Part shown: piece by piece, positions 27,701 through 36,603 of the stretch
Position numbering within the stretch: position 1 is the first letter of the stretch
Layout: each line of letters begins with the position of its first letter
DNA from: Chrysophaeum taylorii
Taxonomy: Eukaryota; Sar; Pelagophyceae; Pelagomonadales; Pelagomonadaceae
Length of the DNA: 64,000 nt
Direction of reading: 5' to 3'
Assembly: GCA_029834535.1 (NCBI GenBank)
Contig: JAQMWT010000328.1
Coordinates: forward strand, 62,001-126,000
The notes under the pieces: generated by a model
Databases searched by the model: none
What the model was told of the DNA's origin: nothing
Seen by the model: only the letters and a program-made list of their open reading frames with translations
Position numbers and translations under genes: made by a program

Positions 27701-30700
27701 TCGACGACAGTTGGTGTGGGTGGACAACTGCCCTCGTACCGAAGCTGTGAAGTGGCATCATCTTGGCGACGAAGAGATCTCAAGACCATCTCCTCTTCAG
27801 CATCATCGAACGAGTCGTCGTCATCAAACGTAGCGTTTGTGTCGATCACACAAGAAGAACGTGGGATATCCTCGGATGCGATAGCTTGTGGGTTCGAAGG
27901 CCCACCTGACTGCGATACAGAAGAGCATTCGTCGAAGAAATGCATGAGTAATCGTTCCGACGCATCTTCGCCCCCAGGTAGTGGCCGCGATGCTGCTTCC
28001 TCGTGCCGAATTCCTGATGCAGTCTCGTGAACGCTCACATCATCAATCGAAGAGGAGTCGTCGCGTGCGTCGGTGGTGTAGCCCTTTGGCTGCAGAGCAG
28101 ATGTAACTGGTGGCGTGTCCATATTCGCAGCAGCAGCAGCAGGAGGGCCATCGTCTGAAGGCGCGAGTGCATCGTTGATCCGCTCATCTCCTTGGTGCGA
28201 TTGCAATTCGGCTTCGTCAGATCCGCCGGGAGATAACACGAGTTGTACCTTCGCATCTTTTGCGGGATTGTCGAGTGTGTATGAAGATTTCCTGGGTGGT
28301 GTATCATGTGCTGCTTCCTTGTGCGAACGCGGGCCGTAGTCTGTTATGGTGGCTGCATCATCGCGCGTGTCTCTGCGTGATGGCTCTGATAGTTCTTCTT
28401 CGTGGATGAGATGGAATCGCGCTGGATCATCATGCATATCGGCGGACGATGCTCCGGCAACTCTTTTGGTCGAGCCAGATGAAGGCAATTTCACTTCATT
28501 TGCTTGCGCAGTAGGCTTGCTCGCCGAAGGCGCAAACGATCCTCCCGGCGTATCTGTTTCCTCACGTGATGGGTGCGCTCTTTCCTCGTTTGGTGATGAC
28601 GCATCTTCGAAAGTCACATCGACAGAGGAGGCATCGTTTCTGCGCGCGGGTTTGGTAACTGATTTTGAGTTTTGTTGCGCAAGCGCAGACTCTGATAGCT
28701 TCTGTTCCTTGAAATCTCCCGAAAAGCTGCCATCTGAAGGTAGGAGTGCGCCAGTTAGCGTGTCTCCGTGTTGCGACGCCACTTCCTGCACTGCCGTTGT
28801 TGCTTCTCGCTTTGCTCGGACAACAAAGAGCTGTTCGGTCGGCGCTTGCATGATATCAGGGGAGCACAACTCGGCGGCCCGCGTATTTTTGTCGTTAGAA
28901 GCAACGTCGCGACCGACGTCTTTCTGGCTTGCGTCGTTTTGGTGCACACCTCCTCGATCGCCACTTGTATGTGGTGAGCGTGGCTTCGCTTTACTCCCGT
29001 GAAAATCGGCATCTTTCGAGTCGAACGCATTGTCAACGGCTCCCGAAGTCAGAGTGTCGTGCCATGATGTTGGGACGTTGGCAGAAGCCCTCGTAACTTC
29101 TTCGGTGATCGGCCGCGTGTCTTTTTTTGGCACCACCTTCGTAGCGATTGTGCCGGAATGAATTGGAACCGCCTCCTCAGGGCTTTCGTCACCTGGCCCG
29201 TCGATTTGACGTTCGAATTCGGCAGTCGCATCAGCGGTGTCGTCCGCTGAAGAGCTCAGTACACGACGCGCAGATGCGACTGCGAGTGCCTTCGCTTCCT
29301 TTTCCACGAGCCTGTCGTCTGAAGGCGTTGATGATAAACTCGTTATTTCGTCTTTTTTGCGTGATAGCGGCGACGATACCACACCGCGCACAACTTGCAA
29401 TGGAGTCTGTCGTACGATCCTGTCGGCTGAGGAATCGTCAATTTCGGCACCCATTTTCGTGGTTGATCTTCTTTGCGCGACTGCTGTTTGATTTGGTTTC
29501 TCGATTGGTTTCTCATCATCTGGAGGTGAGCTACCGTTGGAAGGAGCACGTTCGCCACGGAGCGACAGATTCTCACGAGTTGAGAATATTTCCGGTGCGT
29601 CTCGGGACTCGTCGAGTGTTTCGCCGCCAGCGCTTGGTTTTTTGGATGCTTGCAGCGCTGCGTCCGAAGGCAGTCCGTAAAATGAGCGCGCGCGCGCATC
29701 ACCGAATGGGGGACTTTTCGCTAGTCTTTGCTGCGCTGGAACTTTCTCGGGCCATGTTTGTGATGCTGCGGGTCCGTCCCTGCAATCTGAATTTTCCACA
29801 ATATGAGATGAAGACCCTTCTTCCCGTTCAGAACAATGGCGTGCGGGTGAATCGTAATCGACCGCGAAAGATGGCGGCGCGTCTGCTTCCTCGCTCCCAA
29901 CAGGTGATGGGGTATCTCGCGTATTCCCAGCGTCCAAAGAAGCGTCAGGTGTTAATTTCGGTGTTGATCTCCATTGCGCTAGCACAGGCGCTGTTTGATC
30001 CAGCTTTTTACCATTTGCAGCAATGTCGTCCGCATCGGAAGACGGCGGTACTCCAACGAGCGACACTCCAAGTTGTGGCATCGAGCCCTCACCTTTCTCT
30101 TCGTCTCTTCGCCCAAACAAAAATTCGTCGACAGGCTCAACATTGCTCGCAGATCGTTTGGGTGTTTTGTTGCCACTTGCCAGGCGCACGTCCTCTGGAA
30201 CATCTGCTGACATCGGCCGTCCAATGCTGTCTGCATCGTCATCGGCGTTGTTGCTCACAAAAGCGCGCGATGAATCATCTTTTGACAGACAGCGGTCGTC
30301 AGAAGGCGTGTGTGATCTTCCCGCCGCATTCTCGACTCCGAGTGGTGTAGTCATCTGTGACGCTGGTCCCCCGATCTCATTTCGTGACGGGTTCTCGCCG
30401 TCACCCGCGTTGCGTGCGGAATCGTCGAATGCGCCGGTATTTCTCATCGTTGATCGTTGGGCAGGCACCGATGCTGGAAGATTTGAGTCGCCGGCGTCTT
30501 CACAAAAGCGGTCACCAACTGAAGGCGCGGGTGAACACACCGTATCTTCGGCCTCGAGCGGCAGCACCCCTGGGTCCCCGAGCACAAGTGGTGATGGGGT
30601 ATCGTGAATGATGCTTGCGTCATCCAAAATAACATCAAACGCACCACTGGTCGTAGTGGAAGGTCTTCTTCTGACAGGTTCAGATGCGCGCGTATTTGTT

Positions 30701-33700
30701 TCTTCAGCATCTGCACGAGAGTCCGACGTTGCGAGCACGCCACTGCACGCGCCCCCGAGTATTTCGTCGCGACTCAAGGGTCTGTCTTTTTCCGGAGCCT
30801 CGTGTCCACTCAAGTCAGTTCGTGTGATCGGCTGTTCCATCCCGGCTGAATCATCGTCAGAAATGTCGTTCACTATCGAGGACGGTAAGCGATCCTCTGG
30901 CCAGCGGTTGTAGTCATCAGAAAACTCGAATAATCCTCCTCCTGGCATGCTCTCGACCCCTAGTGCTGGCCGCAATACTGGTTCCCCGCTCACGGTGGGT
31001 GCGCTATCCGATGAGTCATGAGCTGCGCCGATGGTTTTGATGTCCGAGTGCTGGGAAAGCACCAACGCTGATGGATTCGGTTCGTCCGTATGCACGCGAG
31101 AGTGGTCACTTGCAGGCACGGGTGAGGCCCCCACACTAACGACCTCAAGAGCCCCAGGCGATGCTGGTTCCTTGCACCCAACTGGTGCTAGGGCCTCCTT
31201 GACATTTGCGCCATACAAGGAGACATCAGGCACCGTGGTTTCCGTGGCAGATGATCTTTCGGCAGGATCGGATGGTGGTGGACATGTTTCCCCAGCGTCT
31301 GCAGGAGAACAATCACCCGATGCCGCGAGAGAACCGCTGTGAGCATCCCTTATCGTTTCGTTGCAACTCAAACGCGTGGACTTTGGCGCCGTTCGTGCAT
31401 TCATATCGAGTCTCCTGTTCAAACGCTTACTGATGCGGGCTGCGTCGTCATCAGTTGTGTCGTACACAGATGAACAATCATGTACCAGAGAAGCGTCGTG
31501 ATCAGAACGGGCGGCTGACCTCCCCGGCGCGGCTTCTTCCACCCCGATTGTGGGTTGCGACGCCGGATCCCCGCCTTCAACAGGTGACGGGGGCTCGTGT
31601 ACACGCGCGGTATCCGTTGAGTCACGAGATGTGCAGGTGGTTTCTATGGTTGATCGTTGCGAATACACGGATGCTGGGAGATTCAGTTCGTCAGCATATG
31701 CATGCGGGCGATCATCAGCAGGCGTGAGTAAGCCACCCACACATCCGGCTTCGTATGCTGGCTGCGATGCCGGTCCGTTGCGCCAAACTCGCGTTGAATC
31801 CTCATTGACATTCACATCGTCAAAGGAAACCTCGGGCGCTTCAGCGAATTCCATCGCAGGCGCAGATGCTTTCACTTTTGCTTCCTGGGCGTCTGCGGGA
31901 GGGTGATCAAAGGATGCCACGAGTGCAGCACCGCACGCATCCCTGACTGTTTCGTTGCAACTCAGATGCGTTGACTTCGGCGTCTTACGTACATTCATAT
32001 CAAGTCGTGCGTTCGACCGCTCAATGCGGGCTGCGTTGTCGTCTGTAGGGTCCTTGACAAACAAACGATCATGTACCGGAGAATGGTCGTCGGCAGAATG
32101 CGCCGCTGAACTCCCCGACACGGCTTCGACCCCGATCGTGAGTTGCGACGCTGGCACACACGCATTGTCCGAGAAGTCATTTGTTGCGCCGGAGATTTTG
32201 ATGGGTGATCGTTGAGAAAGCACCGATGCTGGGATATTCCTTTCGTCAGTATCTGCACGTGAGGGTTTATCTGAGCGCACGAGAGGGTCCCCGACACCTT
32301 CCGCTTCGAGAGGCCGCGGCGATGCTGTTTCCTTGCACCCGACTTCTGGAGGGGCCTCGTGGACATTCATGCCATCCGAGAAGACCTCAATCGCGCCAGT
32401 GGTGTCCGAGGCAAGTCTTCCGGTAGGTGCGGATGCTAGTGGATGTGCTTCGCCGGAATCTGCAGGTAGGCGATAGCTCGATGCCGCAAACGCATCACTG
32501 CATGCGATCCAGAGTTGTGGCTGTGATGCCGCTTCATCCAACACAACGCGTGATGGCGCTGCTCGGACATTATCGTCGTCTGAGGAGTTTTCAGGTGCGC
32601 CTGCGGAAGTGATGAGCGCACTGTCAACAACGTTCGACATAAGTGTTGAATGTGCAGCGTCCTCATCCACTTGGCCCTCTGAAGGTGATTGTGCATCCAA
32701 GGCGGAAGGCGATGCCGTTCCTTTGTTTGATCGAACACTGGTTTCGTATCCAGTACCCGCTGATGCCCCGTTGACGGAGTGTTGCGCGACGTAAGAAGAT
32801 GATGGCTCTGTTTCTTCTGCTTGTACAGGTGCAGTTACTCTGTCCAACACGTGCTGGGCCTCGAGTGGAGGCTGCGACGTTGCTTCCACACGTTCAACTG
32901 ATGATGCAGCACCTTTTTGAGTCCCAGAGTTGTCGTCGGGCGCAGCAGTGGTTTTGGTCGCTGTCTGCAACGCAAATATTGGTACCGGCATATTGGGGTC
33001 GTCGTCGGCATAAGCAGGAGAGTGGTCACCTGGAAGCATTACTGTATCACTGTGTGAATCTCGGAGTTGTGGAGCCGCATCCCCAACTCGTGATGGCACC
33101 GGTTGTACATTCACTGCGTTGGGGGCATGACAAGATGTGTCGGATGGTCCGCCGTTCCTTTCCGGTGAGCTCTGCGCAAGCTCGGATGCTATTTCTGGTT
33201 TCGTTGCTTCTTCTTCTTCTTCTTCTGCTGGAGAGTTGGTTGTGCCGTTGGTTTTGTTGACCGATCTTCGAGCGCGCATAGATTCTGCTGTTCGATTCAG
33301 CTTCGTTTCTTCTATAGCAGGGTAATCACCTAAAATCAGAGCCGATTTCATCGGTGAGCCATCAGTGGTGTTACCTCCCTCACGTTGTTGGATATTTTCG
33401 CCGTGTGAGGAGTCGTGGTGTGCGTCGGTGATTTCGTTGGTTGTTCGTTTAGCGAGCGCAGACGCTGAAAGCTTCAGTTCATCTGCTTTCAAATGGGGTT
33501 CATCCGAACGCGCGGGTGATCCCCCCGATACGTCTTCTGCGTTGCGCGATGGTCGCGACACCGCCTCGTTGCCCCCAACTATTGATGGCGCCACGCATCC
33601 AATTCCGTCAACAACTACGTCGATTGCGCCGAGGGTTTTGGTGGGTGGTTTCTGAGCCAGAGCAAACGCTGTTTGATTCTCTGTTGGCTTTTCGTCACCT

Positions 33701-36603
33701 ACGCGAGCGCGATAATCACCAGGCACGCGTCTCGTGTTGCCCGCATCTCCGAGTTGTGACCGTGATGATGCTTCCTCGCGCAATGGAATATTTTTGCCTT
33801 GCGAGGATCCGGCGGTGGTATTGTTGGTTGATCGTCCCGCAAGCGCAGATACTGGAAGCTTCTGTTTCTCTACTTTTGGAGGGTGGTGGTCGTCTGAAGG
33901 CGTGAATGAAGCGGTCGCATCTTCGGCCACGGATGACACCTGCAAAACTGCCTCCTCGACATCCTGTGGGGACGGCGCTGCCTGCAAATTCACGGTATCT
34001 GGGGAGTCGTCGATTGCACTAGTGCTACTACGGGCTGTCGATGCCTGGGTGATCGTTGATGCTTTTGACTTTCCAACACGTCCAGGAGGTTGATCATCAG
34101 AAATCTGAGCTGAAGCCATGGGTGGGGCGTCTCCTTCCTTGTGTGATGAGTCGTTTCCATGGTACGATATGGAGTCGGTGGGCGTTTCAATGGTTTTGTT
34201 GGTCGATCGTTGCACACGCGCAGATGCTGCAAGTTTCAGTTCCTCTGCATTCGAAGGGCGGCCATTCAAAGATGCAGGTGATCCGTCAGACACATCTTCT
34301 GTTTCGCACGATGACTGCGACGCTGCTTCCTCGCGCCTAACTTGCGATGGCGCCTCCCGGACAATCTCATCGTTTGAGAGGCTATGGCTTGCGCCGGTGG
34401 TGTCGTTGGTGACTGAAATTTGAGTGAGCGCAGAATTGAATTGATTCGGTTTCTTCGCGTCTACAGCTGGGTGATCATCAGACGGCACGCGAGTGCCTGC
34501 ATCTCCGAGATTTTGTGGCCATGCCGATTTCTTCTTGGGTGATAGGATATTTGCGCCGTGTACGGAGGCGTCGGATGCACCAGTAGTTTCATTGGTTGCT
34601 CCCTCGGCAGGCGCAGACGATGGAATCTTCAATCTTCCTTCTTCTTCTTCTTCTCCTAGAGCTTGGTCAACAGAATGCGCCGCCACTGATTCTGTCACAT
34701 TCTCGGTCCAACGCAAAACTGTATCCTCGCCCTCGCCTGGTGATGGCACTGTTTGCAAATCCCCAGAGTCGAAAGAGCCTTTGCTCGCGCCTGTGCATTT
34801 GGTTGATGATGCTTGCGCGGGCGCACGTAGCTTCTCGGCATCTGCAAGAAAATGATCATCTGAAGGTTCGCGCGAGTCACTGCTTGCGATACCGCGTCCT
34901 CGCTGTGATACCAACTTTCCAGATCCGACTTGTGGTGACGCGTTCATCGAAAACTCCTCGGTTGCGTCAGACGACTCCTCAGGGGGTGAACCGCGTGCGT
35001 TCGTTGAGCATATTACAAGCTCGGATTCAGGTGCCCTCGTTGCTGATTCTTCGGTCGACCGCGGCTGGTCCTCTGAAGGCGCAAAGGTCCCCTTGGCCGC
35101 ATCTTCGGCGGTGCGTCGCTTCGCTGCTGCTTCCTCATCAGGCTCTAATTGTGATTGCAGGGCGGGTACATTCCATCCATCGCGTGAACATGGGTCGGTG
35201 ATTTCGCTCGACGAGTGTTGGTCAAAGTCAGAACGTGGCGATGGCAATTTCGCTGCGTCAGCTTCTGAAGGAGACTGGTCCTTTGTAGACAGAAAGCGCT
35301 CGCCCGATACGTCCTCTGCCCACAATCGTGACTGCGGTACTACTTCCTCGCGCTCAAGTAGTGGTGGTGCCTGTAGTGCAGTTCTATTTTGCGAAAAGAA
35401 ATCATTTGGTGTGATGGCAGCTTTCGTGCCCGAAAGTACTGATAAATCAGATGATGGTTGCGTCTCTCCGCCCGCATCTGTAGGAAAGTGATCATCTGAC
35501 GTCTCGAGCGCACCTTCGTGCGCATCTCCCGGTTGTGTCGGTGATACTATGTCCTCGGTGGTAAATAGCAACTGCCCTGGTTGTACTTTCGCGCACGTCT
35601 GTGAGTTGCTGGCTGCGTCTGGAGATTCGTTGTCAGGTGCGGAACTCCTATTGAATAAGTGCCGATAAAAATCATAAGCCAGTGCCCGTACGTCCTCCGC
35701 ACCGGGGCGGTCATTTATTGGCGTGCTTACTTCACCGGGTATATCTTCAGATCCAACTCGCGATCGCACAGATTGTGCGCCGTCTGATGATGACGCGTCA
35801 ACGGTTTCCCTGGAAAAATGTTGTGTACAGTCAGGTGTAAGTGATGTCGCCCCCTCTTCGTCTACACCACGATTGTATTTCGTCGGTGAGAGAGATCCGC
35901 CCGACGCGTCATTGGTGTTGAGTTGTGGCATCGACAATACCCCGTCAGGAATAAGATCGTCCTTTCCAGCAACCACTCTTTGCTTAGACACAGAGGTGGT
36001 GCCCGTCGGAGGAGGATCTCCTCTTGCTTGCGACTCGTTTGTTGACATCGATTCAAAAGACTCGCCAGCGGTCGCAACCCCTAATGCCGCTGACATGTCG
36101 ACGCCACCAGCGTATCGCTCGGGCACGTGAAGACCTCGTTCAGCACTTTGCGAGGTGCGGGGCGATTCTCCCTCGTCGACCCTACTACCTGCAGCAGTAT
36201 CTCTCTGCGCATCCTCTCGTCTAACAGCATCATATGCGTTGTCCTCTTCTTCTTCTTCTTCTTCTTCTTCGACAAAGTCGATAATTCGATGGGCAGCTGG
36301 GGCGGCGTCACCGCATCTGAAATTTTGTTTTCTGCAAGTCGGTTCTCCGTCCGCGTGATCTATGTTGTCATACCGGTCGCTTCCAGCAGTGTTGTTCGGG
36401 GTCCGGAGTTTCCCCGAAACTTTTGGGCGCGTATTGGTCAAGTGTTGCTGACTCGCGGCGTGTCTGAGTGGGGTCGTCCTCTGCAAGGCTGGCGTCAGCT
36501 CCAATGCCTCGTCCCTCGCTCGCCTGATCAGCCAATGTAACTGCGTCGTCGGATTGCGTCCGTGTTGGCTCAGATATGACTGATGTTTGCTGTTCTCCTT
36601 CAT
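24748..36603 (-). CDS. Giant repeat protein with C-terminal PH-like domain
   Basis: One open frame of 3951 codons, with no intron. Apart from its ends it is low-complexity and acidic, built of degenerate units of about 70 residues: a SDD-P-DA-E stretch, a LPASALAQRST-like stretch, a T-GA-DDS stretch and an EEAASQ-L stretch. In places these group into units of about 200 residues (for example three versions of a SCNET-R-A block near 31350, 31950 and 30750). A second motif, WHDALT, occurs three times near the C-terminus. A poly-Glu run (IDFVEEEEEEEEED) lies near the start. The last 180 residues look like a PH domain (GLVWLLQVDG, LRYYREGS, and a final RQWRIAILRVL helix), suggesting lipid or protein binding at a membrane. 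It is probably the continuation of the 718-codon frame upstream. Function unknown. Confidence 0.7.
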   Translation of the reverse strand: MKENSKHQSYLSQHGRNPTTQLHWLIRRARDEALELTPALQRTTPLRHAASQQHLTNTRPKVSGKLRTPNNTAGSDRYDNIDHADGEPTCRKQNFRCGDAAPAAHRIIDFVEEEEEEEEEDNAYDAVRREDAQRDTAAGSRVDEGESPRTSQSAERGLHVPERYAGGVDMSAALGVATAGESFESMSTNESQARGDPPPTGTTSVSKQRVVAGKDDLIPDGVLSMPQLNTNDASGGSLSPTKYNRGVDEEGATSLTPDCTQHFSRETVDASSSDGAQSVRSRVGSEDIPGEVSTPINDRPGAEDVRALAYDFYRHLFNRSSAPDNESPDAASNSQTCAKVQPGQLLFTTEDIVSPTQPGDAHEGALETSDDHFPTDAGGETQPSSDLSVLSGTKAAITPNDFFSQNRTALQAPPLLEREEVVPQSRLWAEDVSGERFLSTKDQSPSEADAAKLPSPRSDFDQHSSSEITDPCSRDGWNVPALQSQLEPDEEAAAKRRTAEDAAKGTFAPSEDQPRSTEESATRAPESELVICSTNARGSPPEESSDATEEFSMNASPQVGSGKLVSQRGRGIASSDSREPSDDHFLADAEKLRAPAQASSTKCTGASKGSFDSGDLQTVPSPGEGEDTVLRWTENVTESVAAHSVDQALGEEEEEGRLKIPSSAPAEGATNETTGASDASVHGANILSPKKKSAWPQNLGDAGTRVPSDDHPAVDAKKPNQFNSALTQISVTNDTTGASHSLSNDEIVREAPSQVRREEAASQSSCETEDVSDGSPASLNGRPSNAEELKLAASARVQRSTNKTIETPTDSISYHGNDSSHKEGDAPPMASAQISDDQPPGRVGKSKASTITQASTARSSTSAIDDSPDTVNLQAAPSPQDVEEAVLQVSSVAEDATASFTPSDDHHPPKVEKQKLPVSALAGRSTNNTTAGSSQGKNIPLREEASSRSQLGDAGNTRRVPGDYRARVGDEKPTENQTAFALAQKPPTKTLGAIDVVVDGIGCVAPSIVGGNEAVSRPSRNAEDVSGGSPARSDEPHLKADELKLSASALAKRTTNEITDAHHDSSHGENIQQREGGNTTDGSPMKSALILGDYPAIEETKLNRTAESMRARRSVNKTNGTTNSPAEEEEEEATKPEIASELAQSSPERNGGPSDTSCHAPNAVNVQPVPSRVGDAAPQLRDSHSDTVMLPGDHSPAYADDDPNMPVPIFALQTATKTTAAPDDNSGTQKGAASSVERVEATSQPPLEAQHVLDRVTAPVQAEETEPSSSYVAQHSVNGASAGTGYETSVRSNKGTASPSALDAQSPSEGQVDEDAAHSTLMSNVVDSALITSAGAPENSSDDDNVRAAPSRVVLDEAASQPQLWIACSDAFAASSYRLPADSGEAHPLASAPTGRLASDTTGAIEVFSDGMNVHEAPPEVGCKETASPRPLEAEGVGDPLVRSDKPSRADTDERNIPASVLSQRSPIKISGATNDFSDNACVPASQLTIGVEAVSGSSAAHSADDHSPVHDRLFVKDPTDDNAARIERSNARLDMNVRKTPKSTHLSCNETVRDACGAALVASFDHPPADAQEAKVKASAPAMEFAEAPEVSFDDVNVNEDSTRVWRNGPASQPAYEAGCVGGLLTPADDRPHAYADELNLPASVYSQRSTIETTCTSRDSTDTARVHEPPSPVEGGDPASQPTIGVEEAAPGRSAARSDHDASLVHDCSSVYDTTDDDAARISKRLNRRLDMNARTAPKSTRLSCNETIRDAHSGSLAASGDCSPADAGETCPPPSDPAERSSATETTVPDVSLYGANVKEALAPVGCKEPASPGALEVVSVGASPVPASDHSRVHTDEPNPSALVLSQHSDIKTIGAAHDSSDSAPTVSGEPVLRPALGVESMPGGGLFEFSDDYNRWPEDRLPSSIVNDISDDDSAGMEQPITRTDLSGHEAPEKDRPLSRDEILGGACSGVLATSDSRADAEETNTRASEPVRRRPSTTTSGAFDVILDDASIIHDTPSPLVLGDPGVLPLEAEDTVCSPAPSVGDRFCEDAGDSNLPASVPAQRSTMRNTGAFDDSARNAGDGENPSRNEIGGPASQMTTPLGVENAAGRSHTPSDDRCLSKDDSSRAFVSNNADDDADSIGRPMSADVPEDVRLASGNKTPKRSASNVEPVDEFLFGRRDEEKGEGSMPQLGVSLVGVPPSSDADDIAANGKKLDQTAPVLAQWRSTPKLTPDASLDAGNTRDTPSPVGSEEADAPPSFAVDYDSPARHCSEREEGSSSHIVENSDCRDGPAASQTWPEKVPAQQRLAKSPPFGDARARSFYGLPSDAALQASKKPSAGGETLDESRDAPEIFSTRENLSLRGERAPSNGSSPPDDEKPIEKPNQTAVAQRRSTTKMGAEIDDSSADRIVRQTPLQVVRGVVSSPLSRKKDEITSLSSTPSDDRLVEKEAKALAVASARRVLSSSADDTADATAEFERQIDGPGDESPEEAVPIHSGTIATKVVPKKDTRPITEEVTRASANVPTSWHDTLTSGAVDNAFDSKDADFHGSKAKPRSPHTSGDRGGVHQNDASQKDVGRDVASNDKNTRAAELCSPDIMQAPTEQLFVVRAKREATTAVQEVASQHGDTLTGALLPSDGSFSGDFKEQKLSESALAQQNSKSVTKPARRNDASSVDVTFEDASSPNEERAHPSREETDTPGGSFAPSASKPTAQANEVKLPSSGSTKRVAGASSADMHDDPARFHLIHEEELSEPSRRDTRDDAATITDYGPRSHKEAAHDTPPRKSSYTLDNPAKDAKVQLVLSPGGSDEAELQSHQGDERINDALAPSDDGPPAAAAANMDTPPVTSALQPKGYTTDARDDSSSIDDVSVHETASGIRHEEAASRPLPGGEDASERLLMHFFDECSSVSQSGGPSNPQAIASEDIPRSSCVIDTNATFDDDDSFDDAEEEMVLRSLRRQDDATSQLRYEGSCPPTPTVVDSDEDKQFMADSANDATRFAPDATIIEQPSTRQSDENAEEVTQGNDTQPNSNETSSGSSSSDINDRTPTEEERKYPSQQQIERGDEGSAAGVAIDEARLMHNRRSSWFEGLPVATQGGNDGRVSDHRRRPNRRSSWLSALTRGGGGEAADQQSSPYDQQQKNNRRFPWFGGAVDQSEPQHNVPTLWHDALTSEAAAAAASANLSGAKVDAFEEQSIASDEEKSHIGESSPSVIVNQAPPEPVNVSFSRSREEVDEAEVASPLRLGGDAQIVATPSSIFRASTDTAEKIEYALVAQKETAPEPNGTSTASSEFGTRRDEVPFGEELAQPLFGVNEIPGRSFVTFDNKPTTEAAETKSPPSGDPTHEAADVPSAAGNTTARSQIKPKATTIWEEQWSAANIRDGGGLTPALEDAAQDASPSDPSDTIVVAIYSTGAVTRLVPSSQTDFEEEAEELPPRQGDERIDAALAPSDETYPATNTEEPLLASALAQQSTTTVVELDRNDEASGRLVTHSNDSSPAQQAGSRPPRVVIASEDSPCSLVNDTRGTVDGDDDDESTDAEETVVVDDFLLLDLDEEEQKESMNLKPPLRRSLREDDDDDAGTSRRLDDAAQCGAEDAPSVDSGKDGPSSVSSDPERKNKAHGGPTGSIEPPSELNTPVSAREKDKRLSGKDFSDNSNRMPEPPTKQTLEDDDDDDAGVPCDEVVHEERICRSSRFGGPIQEKEKATTGCERRSMMSALAVAADPQTSSSPPDDQPRQADRLSSRPKLGQWDNDVPACWHDALTREKQGAVKDTELESLLITLSSAAAAAKRPQSKEVVGPKTSKKCDRSMRVVVKRGLVWLLQVDGAMKKFVCELVAVTFHSDKRTYLGPCLRYYREGSSRLSGSQLLDGSTGVVDVRSTRDGESALLYRFRVKQSSSRSSKQRLVLAAATQRQRRQWRIAILRVLVRHHRLLATSHHRATPRSSLGGRSTASDASELSDLSNRS

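Noticed and set aside
24881-36540. Many plus-strand frames of 60-400 codons opposite the giant gene
   Set aside because: Mirror images of its Asp/Ser/Ala-rich codons; no domain, and the minus frame is far longer.
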